Positions 21,591 through 31,420 of a DNA stretch of 60,381 nucleotides are shown here, one piece after another (position 1 is the first letter of the stretch; each line of letters begins with the position of its first letter). This stretch comes from Symbiodinium natans (lineage: Eukaryota > Sar > Dinophyceae > Suessiales > Symbiodiniaceae). The stretch lies in NCBI GenBank assembly GCA_905221605.1, contig CAJNDS010002456.1, positions 64,001 to 124,381 of the forward strand, read 5' to 3'. The notes below the pieces were generated by a model, which worked only from the letters and a program-made list of their open reading frames with translations, ran no database searches and was not told the DNA's origin. The position numbers were made by a program, and so were the translations under genes.

Positions 21591-22057
21591 TGACAAGCCC
21601 TTATCCGAGCCACGACGAAAAACTCATAGTGTGGAGGGTTTGGAGTGTCTGATGTCGTTGCTAATATGGGGGGTTTCCCAAAATGAGGGTCCCCTCATAC
21701 CCCCCCACGTAGGAGGGCAGCGGGGAGACCCAAACGAGGACCCGTGATTTGGAGAAGCTCCCATGTCATCCGTGACAACTTCAGGAGTCCTCACGGGTCC
21801 TGAAGCTGTGCCGAGAGCTTCTCAGGCAAAGCTGTGTGCAGAACGCGGGAGGGTTTCTGGAAATATCGGGGTTTTTTTGGGTCCTTTTATCATTGGTAAT
21901 ATATATTTGCAATGTAGGTGACCCCAAGATTCACGGAATCTACCGGGTGCTATTTGGAATGCAGGCGAGTGCCTTCGTGGTTGTCCGAAACGGAACCCCG
22001 AATGACTGATGTCGCCGACCTTTAAACCCTAAGCCCCTAATCAATCAGCCACTGCAG

Positions 22058-22126
22058 GCCCGAGTCTATCTGTACATGTACGACCTCATGAATGGTTGGG
22101 GCAGGGTCTTGGGCAAGAAGTTCAAG
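22058..22126 (+). CDS. PPPDE gene exon 1 (seen)
   Basis: Opens after CACTGCAG and reads 23 codons to GKKFK. To give LGKKFK-DGVWHT, as in DESI1 LGKQLEGIWHT, the donor must be GCCCGG, again GC type. Confidence 0.7.
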
Positions 22127-24726
22127 GCCCGGTGCTCCAGCGTCACAGAGTCGTGCTGCAAGTTTGGTTGTGTTCGTTCTTCAAGCAGCTTCAGCTGGGG
22201 GAGGGTTCTTGATGTGCCTAAAGAAAGGGAGACTGTGGCCGTCCTTTGGATTTCTCGCGGCACTACTCTGAAAGGTGTCACTTCACTCATTTGTCTCCCA
22301 CTTATCTTCCACAATCCGGATGCTGTAACGCCCGTCTGGAACTGTTGTTAATTTGCCTCCCACCTGTCTACCCGGTGTGGGGTCTGGGTTGGTAGAATTC
22401 AAAGTTATGGGTCTGTATCCGAAGATGGGTTCAGTATGTCGGGGAACGGTACACCCATCTTGCGCTGTTAGGACGGCGTGTGGCACACTGCGATTGTCGT
22501 GGAGTGGGCGAACCAGAGCCCGAAGCCCAGCAAATGGGGCGTTCTACATGCTGATCCCGTTTGGGGCCCAAAAGGATCCAAAATGACATAGTGTAGAACA
22601 ATTCTGTGTGCATCCAAGATGTCATAGTTTCAGCGTGTTTCGGCCGTGGATATGGGCACTTGTCACATCAACGCGGAACTCATGTTCCCGTATGTCGGTC
22701 AGAGAGCAACCGCCTGATGGGATCTCTCGAATCTACGCTTCAAAGTGTCCTAAGACTCTGCACGAATGCCTGTCATTTAGCCCTCAGGCGTGCATGAGCC
22801 TTACATTTGCTTCCTTCGCATGAGAAGGACACGTTGCCCGTCAGCTACCCATCTGAAACCCTATGCCCCAAATCTTATATTATACCCCAGAGACCGCCCC
22901 AAAGCCACCCCAAACTCAGGCTGTGAGATGTGGTACGGCGGAGAGGGTGGCCATATCTTTGTGTCGCCTCCTGGGCAGGGGACGCAGCGTTTCATGCGGT
23001 TTGCGGTTTAGGCTTGAGGGTTTAGAGCTCGTAGCGTTGAGGAACAGGTTCGGGGTGTCGGGTTTCAGAATGTTCCGCAAACGGCTTTAGCTGGCAGTTC
23101 TTGATTGCAGACGCTTGCGCGCGCCGCCTCGGCAGCCGGGCCGGCCCACATCCCAAGGCCCAGGAAATTCCAACAACCTTTCCCAACCAAATCCTTTGGA
23201 ATTCTCACGGCGCTGTATTCTCTGACAGTTGCATGTTTTCGTTAGTCTCCCCTTGAGCGCACCCTGGATGCTGCAACGCCGGTCTGGGACTGGCAGCCTC
23301 ATTGTTCTCCCATTTTGTCTCCCATTTCTCTTTCCTGCCCTGAAAGTTGTGCTGTCTGCGGCTGGTGGATTTGTCTCCTGGGATTGGTGGACTCTTTTGT
23401 CTTTCATCTCCCACCTTCTGTGACGTTTGGGACTAGGATTTCATTTGTCTCCCATTTGTCTCCCATTTAGTGAGCAGACGCCCATCTGGGCCTGGTGGAT
23501 GTGTTCCCATTTATCCAAGAATTTGTTCCATTGTGTGACCAGACGCTGGATGCTGTGATTCCGTTTAGAAACCTCACCGATGAGGGGGCGCTGTATTTCT
23601 GGAACCTTTCCCATTCAGGTAGGGAGGACATGAGGAGTACTGGGACCCTTAATGAGCAAGATTAGATTCTCCTTATAGGATCCCCTATACTGTGAGAAGT
23701 AGGATCTTGCTGAATTTTCCCAGAGGAACACTACTCATTTGCTGCTGCTGCAGCCGTGCTAAGGCAAACTCCCTTCGGTGTGCCAGAGCAAAAGAAGCCA
23801 CGACCTCAGGAGACTTCCCATCCAACAGCATGAAATCTACACACCCCTTACGTAGCACCCATATTGGACACCCCTATTCTGCCTTCTCTTTAGCTCTTTG
23901 GAGCCCTCACAAGGTTTAGGGTTGAGGGTTTGGACACTAAACCCTACACTCGTCAGTGCTGAGGTTCTTGGGCTGGACAAGCAAAACCCACGAGCAGATG
24001 CTCCTCTCGTTAGCGAGGCTTGTCTGGAACATTCCTTGGAATGTTCATTGTTTTATTGGGGCCGTGTACTAAACCCCCCAGAGGGTTCGCGGGCTAGGGT
24101 TTAAGTTCAAGGTCAGGCCAAATGAGGGTTCGTTGAAGTGGTCGTCTGGGGGCAGGGTTTTAAGTCTACAGTGTAGGGTCCCATATTCGGTCTTCCGTCT
24201 TCCGTTGGACCACGGTCCTTCGTGACTGGCCCAGTCCACCAGAAGCAGGGGCCTGAAAGTTTTGGTTGTTGTTTGCGTCAGAGCACGCAGAGCCTCTGTA
24301 GATTAGGTGTATACAGAGGTACCCGAAGCTCTAGACCTTCCTGGCTGCCCTTCTGGGCCAGGTATGAATCTTCTTGGGAGGGAAGCTATGATCTCCTGAG
24401 CGGGCCTCAGCACTCTGACGCCTCTGTAGATGGGCTTCTCCATGCTTGGGGTTATGGAGGGGGTAAAGAGGGACTTTAAGGATCTCGGATCTATGGTTCG
24501 CAGTTTCATGAGCCCCGTTTGGGGTTGCGGTAGTAGGGTGGAGACAGAAACGCCCATTGTTCTGTTGGACATGGAAACTGTGGCAGTGCTGGCAAGGCGG
24601 TGGAATTGCAACCACTTTTCAGACTGGGTGTCGCAGTGCCTCCTTCGGCGGCCGCTTGACAGGGCCATCAAGGAGCAAGCTCGCGAGGCGGCGTTGCAGT
24701 TTTTAGCACATGCTGCGTGGTTCTGA
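22058..24726 (+). CDS. PPPDE-domain (DeSI-type) cysteine peptidase, multi-exon gene
   Basis: Five exons read in order give the landmarks of the PPPDE fold used by desumoylating isopeptidases DESI1/DESI2. These enzymes cleave SUMO or ubiquitin conjugates with a Cys/His pair. Exon 1 has the N-terminal strand ARVYLYMYDLMNGWGRVLGK. Exon 2 has GVWHTAIVVEW, the catalytic His motif (family form GIWHTSIVV). Exon 3 has EMWYGGEGGHIFVSPPGQGT (family form EFFFGxGGI..PPGxT). Exon 4 has WEGSYDLL, the YxLL before the Cys motif. Exon 5 has WNCNHFSDWVSQCLL, the catalytic Cys motif (family form NCNTFSxxVxxFL). Order, strand and spacing all fit. Missing are the start codon, part of the middle (between exon 3 and exon 4) and a certain stop; the TGA at 24724 is possible. 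The introns are rich in GGTTTAGGG-like motifs. Confidence 0.8.
22472..22530 (+). CDS. PPPDE gene exon 2: catalytic His
   Basis: Opens after GCTGTTAG and reads DGVWHTAIVVEW. WHT holds the predicted catalytic His. The 3' limit is unsettled (between 22507 and about 22537), because no boundary gives both a good donor and the right phase. Confidence 0.75.
22920..22995 (+). CDS. PPPDE gene exon 3
   Basis: After AAACTCAG it reads CEMWYGGEGGHIFVSPPGQG then TQRF. It matches the glycine-rich strand and PPG turn of the fold. Confidence 0.75.
24362..24401 (+). CDS. PPPDE gene exon 4
   Basis: Opens after GGGCCAG and reads YESSWEGSYDLLS, the segment that in DESI proteins sits directly before NCNxFS. A GC donor (GCGGGC) overlaps the last codon. 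Confidence 0.6.
24597..24726 (+). CDS. PPPDE gene exon 5: catalytic Cys
   Basis: After GGCAAG it reads RWNCNHFSDWVSQCLLRRPL and continues to a TGA at 24724. NCN holds the predicted nucleophile. Whether this stop is used or a donor precedes it is unknown. Confidence 0.75.
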
Positions 24727-27240
24727 GAGCCTCCCTGGTGCTCAGTGGGAATGGCGGCCTAATGAAACCCTGAACCCACATCCTAGGCCTTACTATAGGG
24801 CCCATTCCCTGATATTGCCCTACGCAGCACCGGGGAGAAGCACAGGTGCTGAAAACCGTGCCGGCCCGCATCTGCCTGCGGATTGTCATCGCTGTGGACC
24901 ACCTGTGTGACAGGCGCAGGTGCAAGCCCAGGGTGCTCTTTTAGGGCTGTCAAGGTACTTGCTTTAAAGGTCATAATACAGGCAGATAGAATCAGATAGA
25001 AGCTTCTTTTTGAAACCTGAATGCGTAGATTGTCAGGCTGCGTTTGTTTCCCCTAAGCCTGGTAGAAGCAACGAACCCGTTCCGACTCGAGACTAACCCA
25101 CTGCAGCACTGCCGTGCGAAAGGGGCCTTCGTGTAAAACACAAGAGCGCACCATAGCGCACCACTCGCGAACGCTTCAGCGAAGTCGTTGGTCGCCTCTT
25201 CCACCCCAGACCCCAAGTTCTTTTCGCCGGAACCCTTCTGCGACGTATTCGGGAAAGCCCTACCCGAACCAAGCACTGAGCCCTGCACCCGAATTAACAC
25301 AAAGCTCGGCGCACGAAACGAAGGACCCGAGTCCCCACCTAACCGAAAGCCCTGGAGTTGGCTGATGGGGATTTGGGGACCCTAAAGTCTGCACCCTTAG
25401 GGCCTTAGGGGTTAAGGTTCAAGCTTTGGGTTTCGTGTCTCCTGAAAACCAGGCAAGATGGGCAAGATGGGCAACCTGGATAGCTGCGCGAGGAGCTTCA
25501 CGGCCGTGACCTTGAGTCAACAGCTTAAGCCCTCTAGACAAAGATTTGGGTTTAGGCGGTGGAGGCCAGCTTTATGAAAAAGGTTGCGAGTTGGTCGCCC
25601 GCAGCCCTTCAGGCCCTTGGGGGAACGTTTGGGTGTCAGGTCCTGAGCTTCCCCATAAAGACCTGTAAACCCCCTCCCGCGTGCAAGTGTGTCAAAACGG
25701 CTCAACAATGCTCAACAATGCTCTATACATCTTCTATACATCTTCTAGACATGTTAAGGATCCCTACGCTGCTGCCGCTGCCGCTCTGCTGGGAACCACT
25801 TGCGGACTTGCAGAAGGCACAGCCGGAGACGGCAACTTACGAGGGAATCGCCGCAGTCCGGACAGCCCAGGATCCCTTCCAAGGGCCCTTGAGGTAGCCA
25901 AAAGGCCCCAAACATGGATCTGAACACTCTCTCGAAGTTAGGAACCTCAATTATGGAACGTCTCCCTCAAGAGTCTGAGCAGTCAAAGCAGTCGGGCGCT
26001 TTTTTGGGTAACGTGGGAGGCCTTGGTGGTGCCGGAGCTGCGGGATGCAGATGAGGGCGAGGAGGGCTCCAGTGCGTCGCTGATCGTCATGCTGCGAGCT
26101 TCCGATACTTTCTGAGGCACGGCTCTGGTGGTTCGGACGGAAATTTCGATGATAAATGTGGGAAATGTACACTGGTGGTCGTCGGGCTTTCCATCTCGAG
26201 CCTCTACGGGAGTGGTGGGAGCGGTGGGAGCGGCGGGAGCGTGACATTTGACCACTTGGTGCTGCTGAACTGTGGGCATGGTCATTCTGGCCCATTCTCG
26301 TCGCTAGGGACCGTGGCCTCCAAGATTTGCTGGTCACGTTGCTTCACCTCCCGACTCTCTGAGAAAATGAAGCTGGTCCCGACTCTCTGAGAAAGTGAAG
26401 CTGGTAAGTAGGGACAGGCTTATGGCGTCAGGGCCATGTATAGGTTTGGGGTTGGGGGGATTTAGGACTTGAGGGGCATAGTGGTTCTCAGGTATCAGGG
26501 CTCGTGGGGCTTTGGGTGTGGGCGTTTGCTGTCAGGTTCGAGGGGTTTGAAGGGGGTTTAGGATTTAAAGTTTAAAGGTTTAGGGCCTGGGCGGTTCAGG
26601 GCTTGAGGGGTGTGGGTTTGAGGGGCTGAGGGGTCGAAAGCTTTTGAGTTTTAGGAGCTTGGGTGTTGAGGGGTGTAAGGGTTCAAGGGTAAGCTTAGGG
26701 GCTCAGCAGTGTAAAAAAACCGCAAATGTTCAGTTTACTTCAACCAGCGCTCCTTTCACCCCTTCTAACAGCTTTGGCCTGACAGAAGCAAATGCGGAGG
26801 GATCTGTCCAGACCATTTATAAACCTAGCCCGAATGTGGACGGTGGCACAGGGCATAGCCGTAGGCCGTGTTGTACTACACTTAGAAGAGAGAAGTGCGT
26901 GAAAATATAACGAGCGAATCGTGGGTGATCATTAAAGTCTTTTGTACGTGTGTTCGCTCCTTAGAAACCGGTCCAAAATAACAATCACCTTAAGATGTGC
27001 CAGATAGTTTAGGATCTCAAGAGGGGCTTGAGCAAGCAGACTTTGTGGTCTGCTTCTGGAGGGGTTTTCGGTTAAGGTTGTTTCATCTTCTGAGTGCCGG
27101 CCTCCGATCGACAATCCCAAAATCCCTGAGCCCCAAACCCATGACCTACACCCCCAAACTGCAGGCACCAAATAGTTCCCATTTCTAGAGAACACATAAC
27201 ATTTACAAGAGTCCTTGTGGAGTTCGCCACAAGAGTCGGA
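24727..27240. other. Region with weak exon candidates and telomere-like tracts
   Basis: Protein-like pieces on + are 24845-24930 (VLKTVPARICLRIVIAVDHL), 25183-25270 (ASSTPDPKFFSPEPFCDVFG), 25462-25530 (MGKMGNLDSCARSFTAVTLS) and 25559-25640 (VEASFMKKVASWSPAALQAL). On minus, 25983-26285 is an open 100-codon frame. None was assigned. A 28-bp unit ending GAAGCTGGT is duplicated at about 26349-26404, and 26430-26710 is rich in GGGTTTAGG-like motifs. Confidence 0.35.
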
Positions 27241-27368
27241 GCACAGTTCATCCCGAGCAGGTTCCGGGACTTTGGTTTGGGGGCGCCCCCTACTCTTTGG
27301 GATCCCTTAGTATCCTCCTGAATGGGTCGGGTTTAGGGTAAGATTGGGTTAAAGGGTTTAGGGTTTCA
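27241..27368. repeat. Duplicated block, copy B, left part
   Basis: GCACAGTTCATCCCGAGCAG through GGGTTTAGGGTTTCA matches 13324-13447 of copy A. The match stops exactly at 27368 and resumes at 31421, either side of the retrotransposon. Confidence 0.85.
27360..27368. repeat. Target-site duplication, left copy
   Basis: AGGGTTTCA, repeated exactly at 31421-31429. Copy A has a single GGGTTTCA at this point, confirming that it arose by duplication at insertion. Confidence 0.85.
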
Positions 27369-27424
27369 CTTGCACAATAACGAACTCCTCCACTCATGGA
27401 GGGAAACCACTGAGTCCGGCTGCC

Positions 27425-30400
27425 ATGGCTCCGTCCCCGGGGTGGCAGCGAAATCTGCTACTGCGTTTGGTCCTGCTTGCCGCGAGCTGTGGCCGCCTGG
27501 GGGCTGCTGGGGTGCCGGTGGGGTTTCGGGAGGTGGATGAAGACAGGCGCTTGTCACCAGATCTTGGGCCCGCCAACCGTCGTGCTCGACAGCTGTTGAC
27601 CGCGCAGCTCAATGACAGGTGGGCTCTCCGTGCATTGCCGGCTCCTAGCTGCATGTTTGGCACTGGCTGCCAGGCTGTGCCCAGCTTTCCGCGCCGCAGG
27701 CTGCGGAGGCTGTTTGAGCGCCAACGGGCTAACTGGCATCGGCGCTCGCCGAGACTGCAAAGATGGGGTGGATGGCCGCTGAGGGCGCAGAGAGTGGGTG
27801 AAGCCTCTCATCCTGGTCCACCTGCCCCTGGCACTCCGCTGGGAGGGGAACGCCCATACCCTACTGGAGCCGCTCGCAGACGTGCCCGTCCTGAAAGTCC
27901 GCATGGTCATGACCCCATGCAAGTTGACGGTGGTGTTGCCGCTCAGGGTCGGGTTTACTGTCCTGTGCGGGGTTGCCCTTGCGGCGACTCTCGAGGCCAG
28001 GCTTTCCAGGGGTGGGCGAGTGTGGCTTGCATGCGGGCCCACATTGACTGCCATCTGGCTGGCACTTTGCAAGGGGAGGTGCCGGCTGAGTGGATGCAGG
28101 CCCAGAGGCGACAACGATGTCGCGTCTGTGGGCTCAGTGTTTCCGTCCGGCACGGGATCCACCCGACTTGCCACCCCGCAGCTCGCGCTGCGGCGGGCGA
28201 TCAGCCCGACCAAGCCGGGGCCCCTGGCTTGCCGACGCTGGCAGACATACAGGCAGGTGGTACTCGTACTCTCCGGCACGTCCCACCCGCAGCCAGGTTC
28301 CTTTGGGGGCGGGTGTTTACCAGGGCCTTGGCGGAGGTTGTGGAGCACAACAACCTCCGTGCGTGGACCGAGCTTCTCATGCTGCCGCAGTGTGTGCTGG
28401 GGGCACCCGCTCGAGGTGGACGACGCCATCGCAAAGCCATTGCTGCTTACACGCTGGACAGGCTGCAGCGTTGGCTCGATGGAGAGCGCTCGGGTCTCTG
28501 GCATGACAAGCATGAGCTGCCTGGGCCTCGAGCCCGCAGCCTCACACCGGAGCAAAAGCGCGAGTTTGCTGTTGCCCTTGCCAGGGAGGGGTTCCACAAG
28601 AAGGCTTGCAACGCATTGCTCTCGTCCGGCCTGTGCCCTGACAACGCGGAAACCGCGAATGCTCTCCGGGCACTGCACCCTGCTCAGCCCGCTCCCGAGG
28701 TTAACTTCGATGGCTTACCCCTGGCCGCTGAAGTGGTGCCGGACGTGGTCGCTAAAGCCTTACGGCAACTACCTGCTGACACGGCCCCTGGCCCTTGCGG
28801 TTTGAGAGTTCAACACATTCGCGAAGCTGGGCCTCCTGGCGCTAGTCTTGGCATGCTGGAGCACCTTGCTGCTACTGTCGGCTTGCTCTCACAGGGCCGT
28901 GCCTGCCCACAAGTTGCGCCGGTGCTCGCCGGAGCCTCGCTGGTTGCTCTGCCTAAGCCGGGAGGGGGCGTTCGGCCCATAGCTGTGGGGGAGATACTGC
29001 GCCGGCTGACCAGCAAGTGCCTCATGATGATGGTGCGGGATGACGCCCGCCAGTACTTTGCTCCGGTGCAACTTGGAGTCGGGGTCCCTTCTGGAGCTGA
29101 AGCCGCCGTCCACACTGTCCGCGCCTGGCTCCAGCGCCATCATGCTACGGCTGGCCACGTTATGGTCAAGCTGGACTTTACCAACGCGTTCAATAATGTT
29201 GATCGCAGGGCCGTCTTGGAAGCCGTTGCAGCCGCATTCCCAGGCCTGGCACGCTGGACTGCTTGGTGCTACGGCCAGCCGGCACAGCTGCGTTTCGGGG
29301 CATCAACCACGTTGCAGTCCGCTGGCGGCGTGCAACAAGGTGACCCTCTGGGCCCACTGTTGTTCGCGACCGCTTTGCATCAATTGGCGCAGGAGCTGCG
29401 GACTGGGCTTGCACTGACCATCTTCTATCTTGACGATGGGATCATTGCGGGGGATATGGCGGCGGTAGGCGCTGCCGTTGCCCACCTGCAACAGCGTGGT
29501 GCGGCCCTGGGCCTTCAGCTCAACCTATCCAAGTCCGAGGTCATCGCTGTTGGCGACCTTGACCCAGATACCCTGGGTCGGCACCTTCCTGCTCAGCTCT
29601 TGCAGGCCCCTGATGGCTCGTCTAAAGTGCGTTGGAACTTTGAGCTTTTGGGGGCTGCGGTCGGCACCGAGGCCTTCGTTGCTGAGCACACTGCGGGCAG
29701 AGTTCAGAAAGCCGCGCCGCTCCTTGAAGCCTTGGCCGAGGTTGAGGACGCGCAGGTTGCCCTGCGACTGCTCAAACATTGTGCTGGCCACTGTCGCTTG
29801 GTGCATGGCTCCAGGTGTACCCCGCCACCTGGTCAGCTGGAGGCCCTCCGGCTCTTCGATGACATGGTGCGCAACTGCTTTTCCAGCTTCACTGGCCTGC
29901 ATTTAAACGGCTGGCAGTGGCAGCAGGCTGCTCGGGGCTTAGCGCATGCCGGACTTGGCGTTCGCTCCGCTGCCGCGGACGCTTCGGCTGCTTACCTGGC
30001 CTCAGTTGGGGGCTGCCTTGACACCTGCCGTGCCATTGACCCTGAATATGCGCAGGCGGGTTTGGCTGTCGACCCAGCTGTGGTGCAGGCGGCGGCTGAC
30101 CTTGGCGAGCCTGTGGCCCCGCACTTGGCGCTTGGCATGCGACAAAAGTCGCTTACTGCTGCCGCTGATGTGGCCTCCTGGCGCACACAGCTTGCTGGGG
30201 CCAGTGCGACTGCTCGGGCTCTTCTGCAATCCGAAGCCCAGCCTGGTGCGCGGGCGTTCCTTGCAGCAGTTCCCCGCGGAGCCAAGCGGATGGAAACGGC
30301 CACCTTTGTTGCGGAGATCCGTCAGCGCTTGCTGGTTCCGGACGCCCGGGAGGACACGTGGTGTCCACGATGTGATGGGGTCCTTGACAGCCTGTCTCTA

Positions 30401-30961
30401 CACGCGGGCACATGCGTTGCTGGCGGAGAGAGGGTGCTTCGCCACAACGCTGTCCGAGACGTGCTCTGCCGTTGGGCGGACCAGGCAGGACTTCAACCTG
30501 AAAAGGAGCGACCTGGGTTGCTGCTTCCGCAGCAGCCGGGCGACTTGGGCGCGCTGGGCCGACGCCCCGCGGACGTCTACCTTCCCAGTTTGTTTGGTGC
30601 TCCGGCTGCGCTTGACATCGCCATTACGGCGCCTCAGCGGCCGGAGACACTTGCGCTTGCTGGTCAGGAGGCGTTGGCAGCTGCCGCGGCCTACAGACAG
30701 GTAAAGATGGACCACCTGCAGACCGCCCAGCTCTGCTCGGCGCAAGGGGTCCGCTTTGTCCCTATGGTGCTGGAAGCCACGGGAGCTTGGGAAACTTCGG
30801 CCGCAAAGATCCTCCTCCACATCTCGCGGGCGGTAGCCACGCGTACACAGACGGAGCCAGCGGTCGCACATGCCGAGCTATTGCAGGAACTCTGCGTGGC
30901 GGTAAGGGTGCACCGGGCTCGGGCGATTTTGCGCCGCCGTGCTGAGCTGGCGGCGGAGTAG
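27425..30961 (+). CDS. Retrotransposon polyprotein: zinc fingers, reverse transcriptase, restriction-like endonuclease
   Basis: 1178 aa. Visible in order: a basic N-terminus; RVGEASHPGP at 123-132, a motif I associate with dinoflagellate RT proteins, with a 2A-like PGP end. A C2H2-type finger follows, with C179, C184, H206 and H210. A second cysteine/histidine cluster has C232, C235, H243 and H246/H250. The RT core is LVALPKPGGGVRPIAV 506-521; motif A VKLDFTNAF 581-589 (D584); motif B QGDPLGPLLF 638-647; motif C FYLDDG 667-672 (D670, D671); and LNLSKSEV 699-706. A thumb-like region follows, then the knuckle C980-x2-C983-x9-H993-x3-C997. The endonuclease reads RRPADVYL 1046-1053 (D1050), LDIAIT 1063-1068 (D1064) and YRQVKMDHL 1090-1098 (K1094), a PD-(D/E)XK pattern. 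GC-rich codons, no internal stop or frameshift. The ATG sits in GCCATGG. Frames on the other strand and in +2 are shadows. Confidence 0.93.
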   Translation: MAPSPGWQRNLLLRLVLLAASCGRLGAAGVPVGFREVDEDRRLSPDLGPANRRARQLLTAQLNDRWALRALPAPSCMFGTGCQAVPSFPRRRLRRLFERQRANWHRRSPRLQRWGGWPLRAQRVGEASHPGPPAPGTPLGGERPYPTGAARRRARPESPHGHDPMQVDGGVAAQGRVYCPVRGCPCGDSRGQAFQGWASVACMRAHIDCHLAGTLQGEVPAEWMQAQRRQRCRVCGLSVSVRHGIHPTCHPAARAAAGDQPDQAGAPGLPTLADIQAGGTRTLRHVPPAARFLWGRVFTRALAEVVEHNNLRAWTELLMLPQCVLGAPARGGRRHRKAIAAYTLDRLQRWLDGERSGLWHDKHELPGPRARSLTPEQKREFAVALAREGFHKKACNALLSSGLCPDNAETANALRALHPAQPAPEVNFDGLPLAAEVVPDVVAKALRQLPADTAPGPCGLRVQHIREAGPPGASLGMLEHLAATVGLLSQGRACPQVAPVLAGASLVALPKPGGGVRPIAVGEILRRLTSKCLMMMVRDDARQYFAPVQLGVGVPSGAEAAVHTVRAWLQRHHATAGHVMVKLDFTNAFNNVDRRAVLEAVAAAFPGLARWTAWCYGQPAQLRFGASTTLQSAGGVQQGDPLGPLLFATALHQLAQELRTGLALTIFYLDDGIIAGDMAAVGAAVAHLQQRGAALGLQLNLSKSEVIAVGDLDPDTLGRHLPAQLLQAPDGSSKVRWNFELLGAAVGTEAFVAEHTAGRVQKAAPLLEALAEVEDAQVALRLLKHCAGHCRLVHGSRCTPPPGQLEALRLFDDMVRNCFSSFTGLHLNGWQWQQAARGLAHAGLGVRSAAADASAAYLASVGGCLDTCRAIDPEYAQAGLAVDPAVVQAAADLGEPVAPHLALGMRQKSLTAAADVASWRTQLAGASATARALLQSEAQPGARAFLAAVPRGAKRMETATFVAEIRQRLLVPDAREDTWCPRCDGVLDSLSLHAGTCVAGGERVLRHNAVRDVLCRWADQAGLQPEKERPGLLLPQQPGDLGALGRRPADVYLPSLFGAPAALDIAITAPQRPETLALAGQEALAAAAAYRQVKMDHLQTAQLCSAQGVRFVPMVLEATGAWETSAAKILLHISRAVATRTQTEPAVAHAELLQELCVAVRVHRARAILRRRAELAAE

Positions 30962-31143
30962 TAACCTTGATCATGAGCGAGTGCATATCACTTGAGGGCG
31001 TGGGATGGCCTACTGACTTGAGCTGCGTTTGGGAGTACCCAGCGTAGGGAGGCTGGGTCGGTGGACGGGCATCGCTGCGTCTTCCGTCCGCGAGCTCGCT
31101 TTCGCCAAGTGGCCGGCGTGACCGAGCCAAAAGCGGCCTTTTG

Positions 31144-31353
31144 TCATGTCTGCGCTCGTAGTTGCATTCCCCGAGTGTTGGGTTGTCTTCGCACCGCCCT
31201 CAGAAGTAGGGTAGGTGTTCTCTCGAGGAGTTTCGCAAGGGCACACACGCCTGCGCTTGCCGGCGCCAAGGGTGCTTATGAGCATGTCTGCACATTTGAA
31301 GTGTTGCAGTCCCCTGGTGCTGTTTTGTCCTCGCGCCGCCCTCAGAAGTAGGG
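31144..31353 (+). repeat. Internal duplication in the element's 3' UTR
   Basis: Two units about 140 bp apart share CATGTCTGC and, at their ends, CCGCCCTCAGAAGTAGGG (31194-31211 and 31336-31353), with TTGTCTTCGCA / TTGTCCTCGCG before it. 3' UTR structures of R2-like elements are recognised by their RT, so this may be a duplicated recognition module (inference). Confidence 0.8.
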
Positions 31354-31420
31354 ATGGCTTTGTAGTACATGTCGGACTTCATCTAAGGGACTTTGGACAG
31401 ATGTCTTATTGTTTATCTGA

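Larger units (their letters stand above)
27369..31420 (+). mobile_element. Intact non-LTR retrotransposon (RLE-type LINE)
   Basis: 4052 bp between 9-bp target-site duplications. It has a 56-bp 5' leader, a single 1178-codon frame (27425-30961) and a 459-bp 3' UTR with an internal duplication. It has no terminal repeats and no poly-A tail; the last bases are TTATTGTTTATCTGA. The domain order (N-terminal zinc fingers, reverse transcriptase, CCHC knuckle, PD-(D/E)XK-type endonuclease) is that of the R2-like branch, which primes reverse transcription from a nick made by its own restriction-like endonuclease. The ends are fixed by comparison with the empty paralogous site at 13.44 kb. The full-length frame with catalytic residues intact suggests recent insertion. 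The target is rich in TTTAGGG-like sequence. Confidence 0.9.

Noticed and set aside
27554-28678. 374-codon minus frame and 335-codon +3 frame opposite the retroelement protein
   Set aside because: Shadows caused by GC-rich codons; the 1178-codon frame has all the domains.
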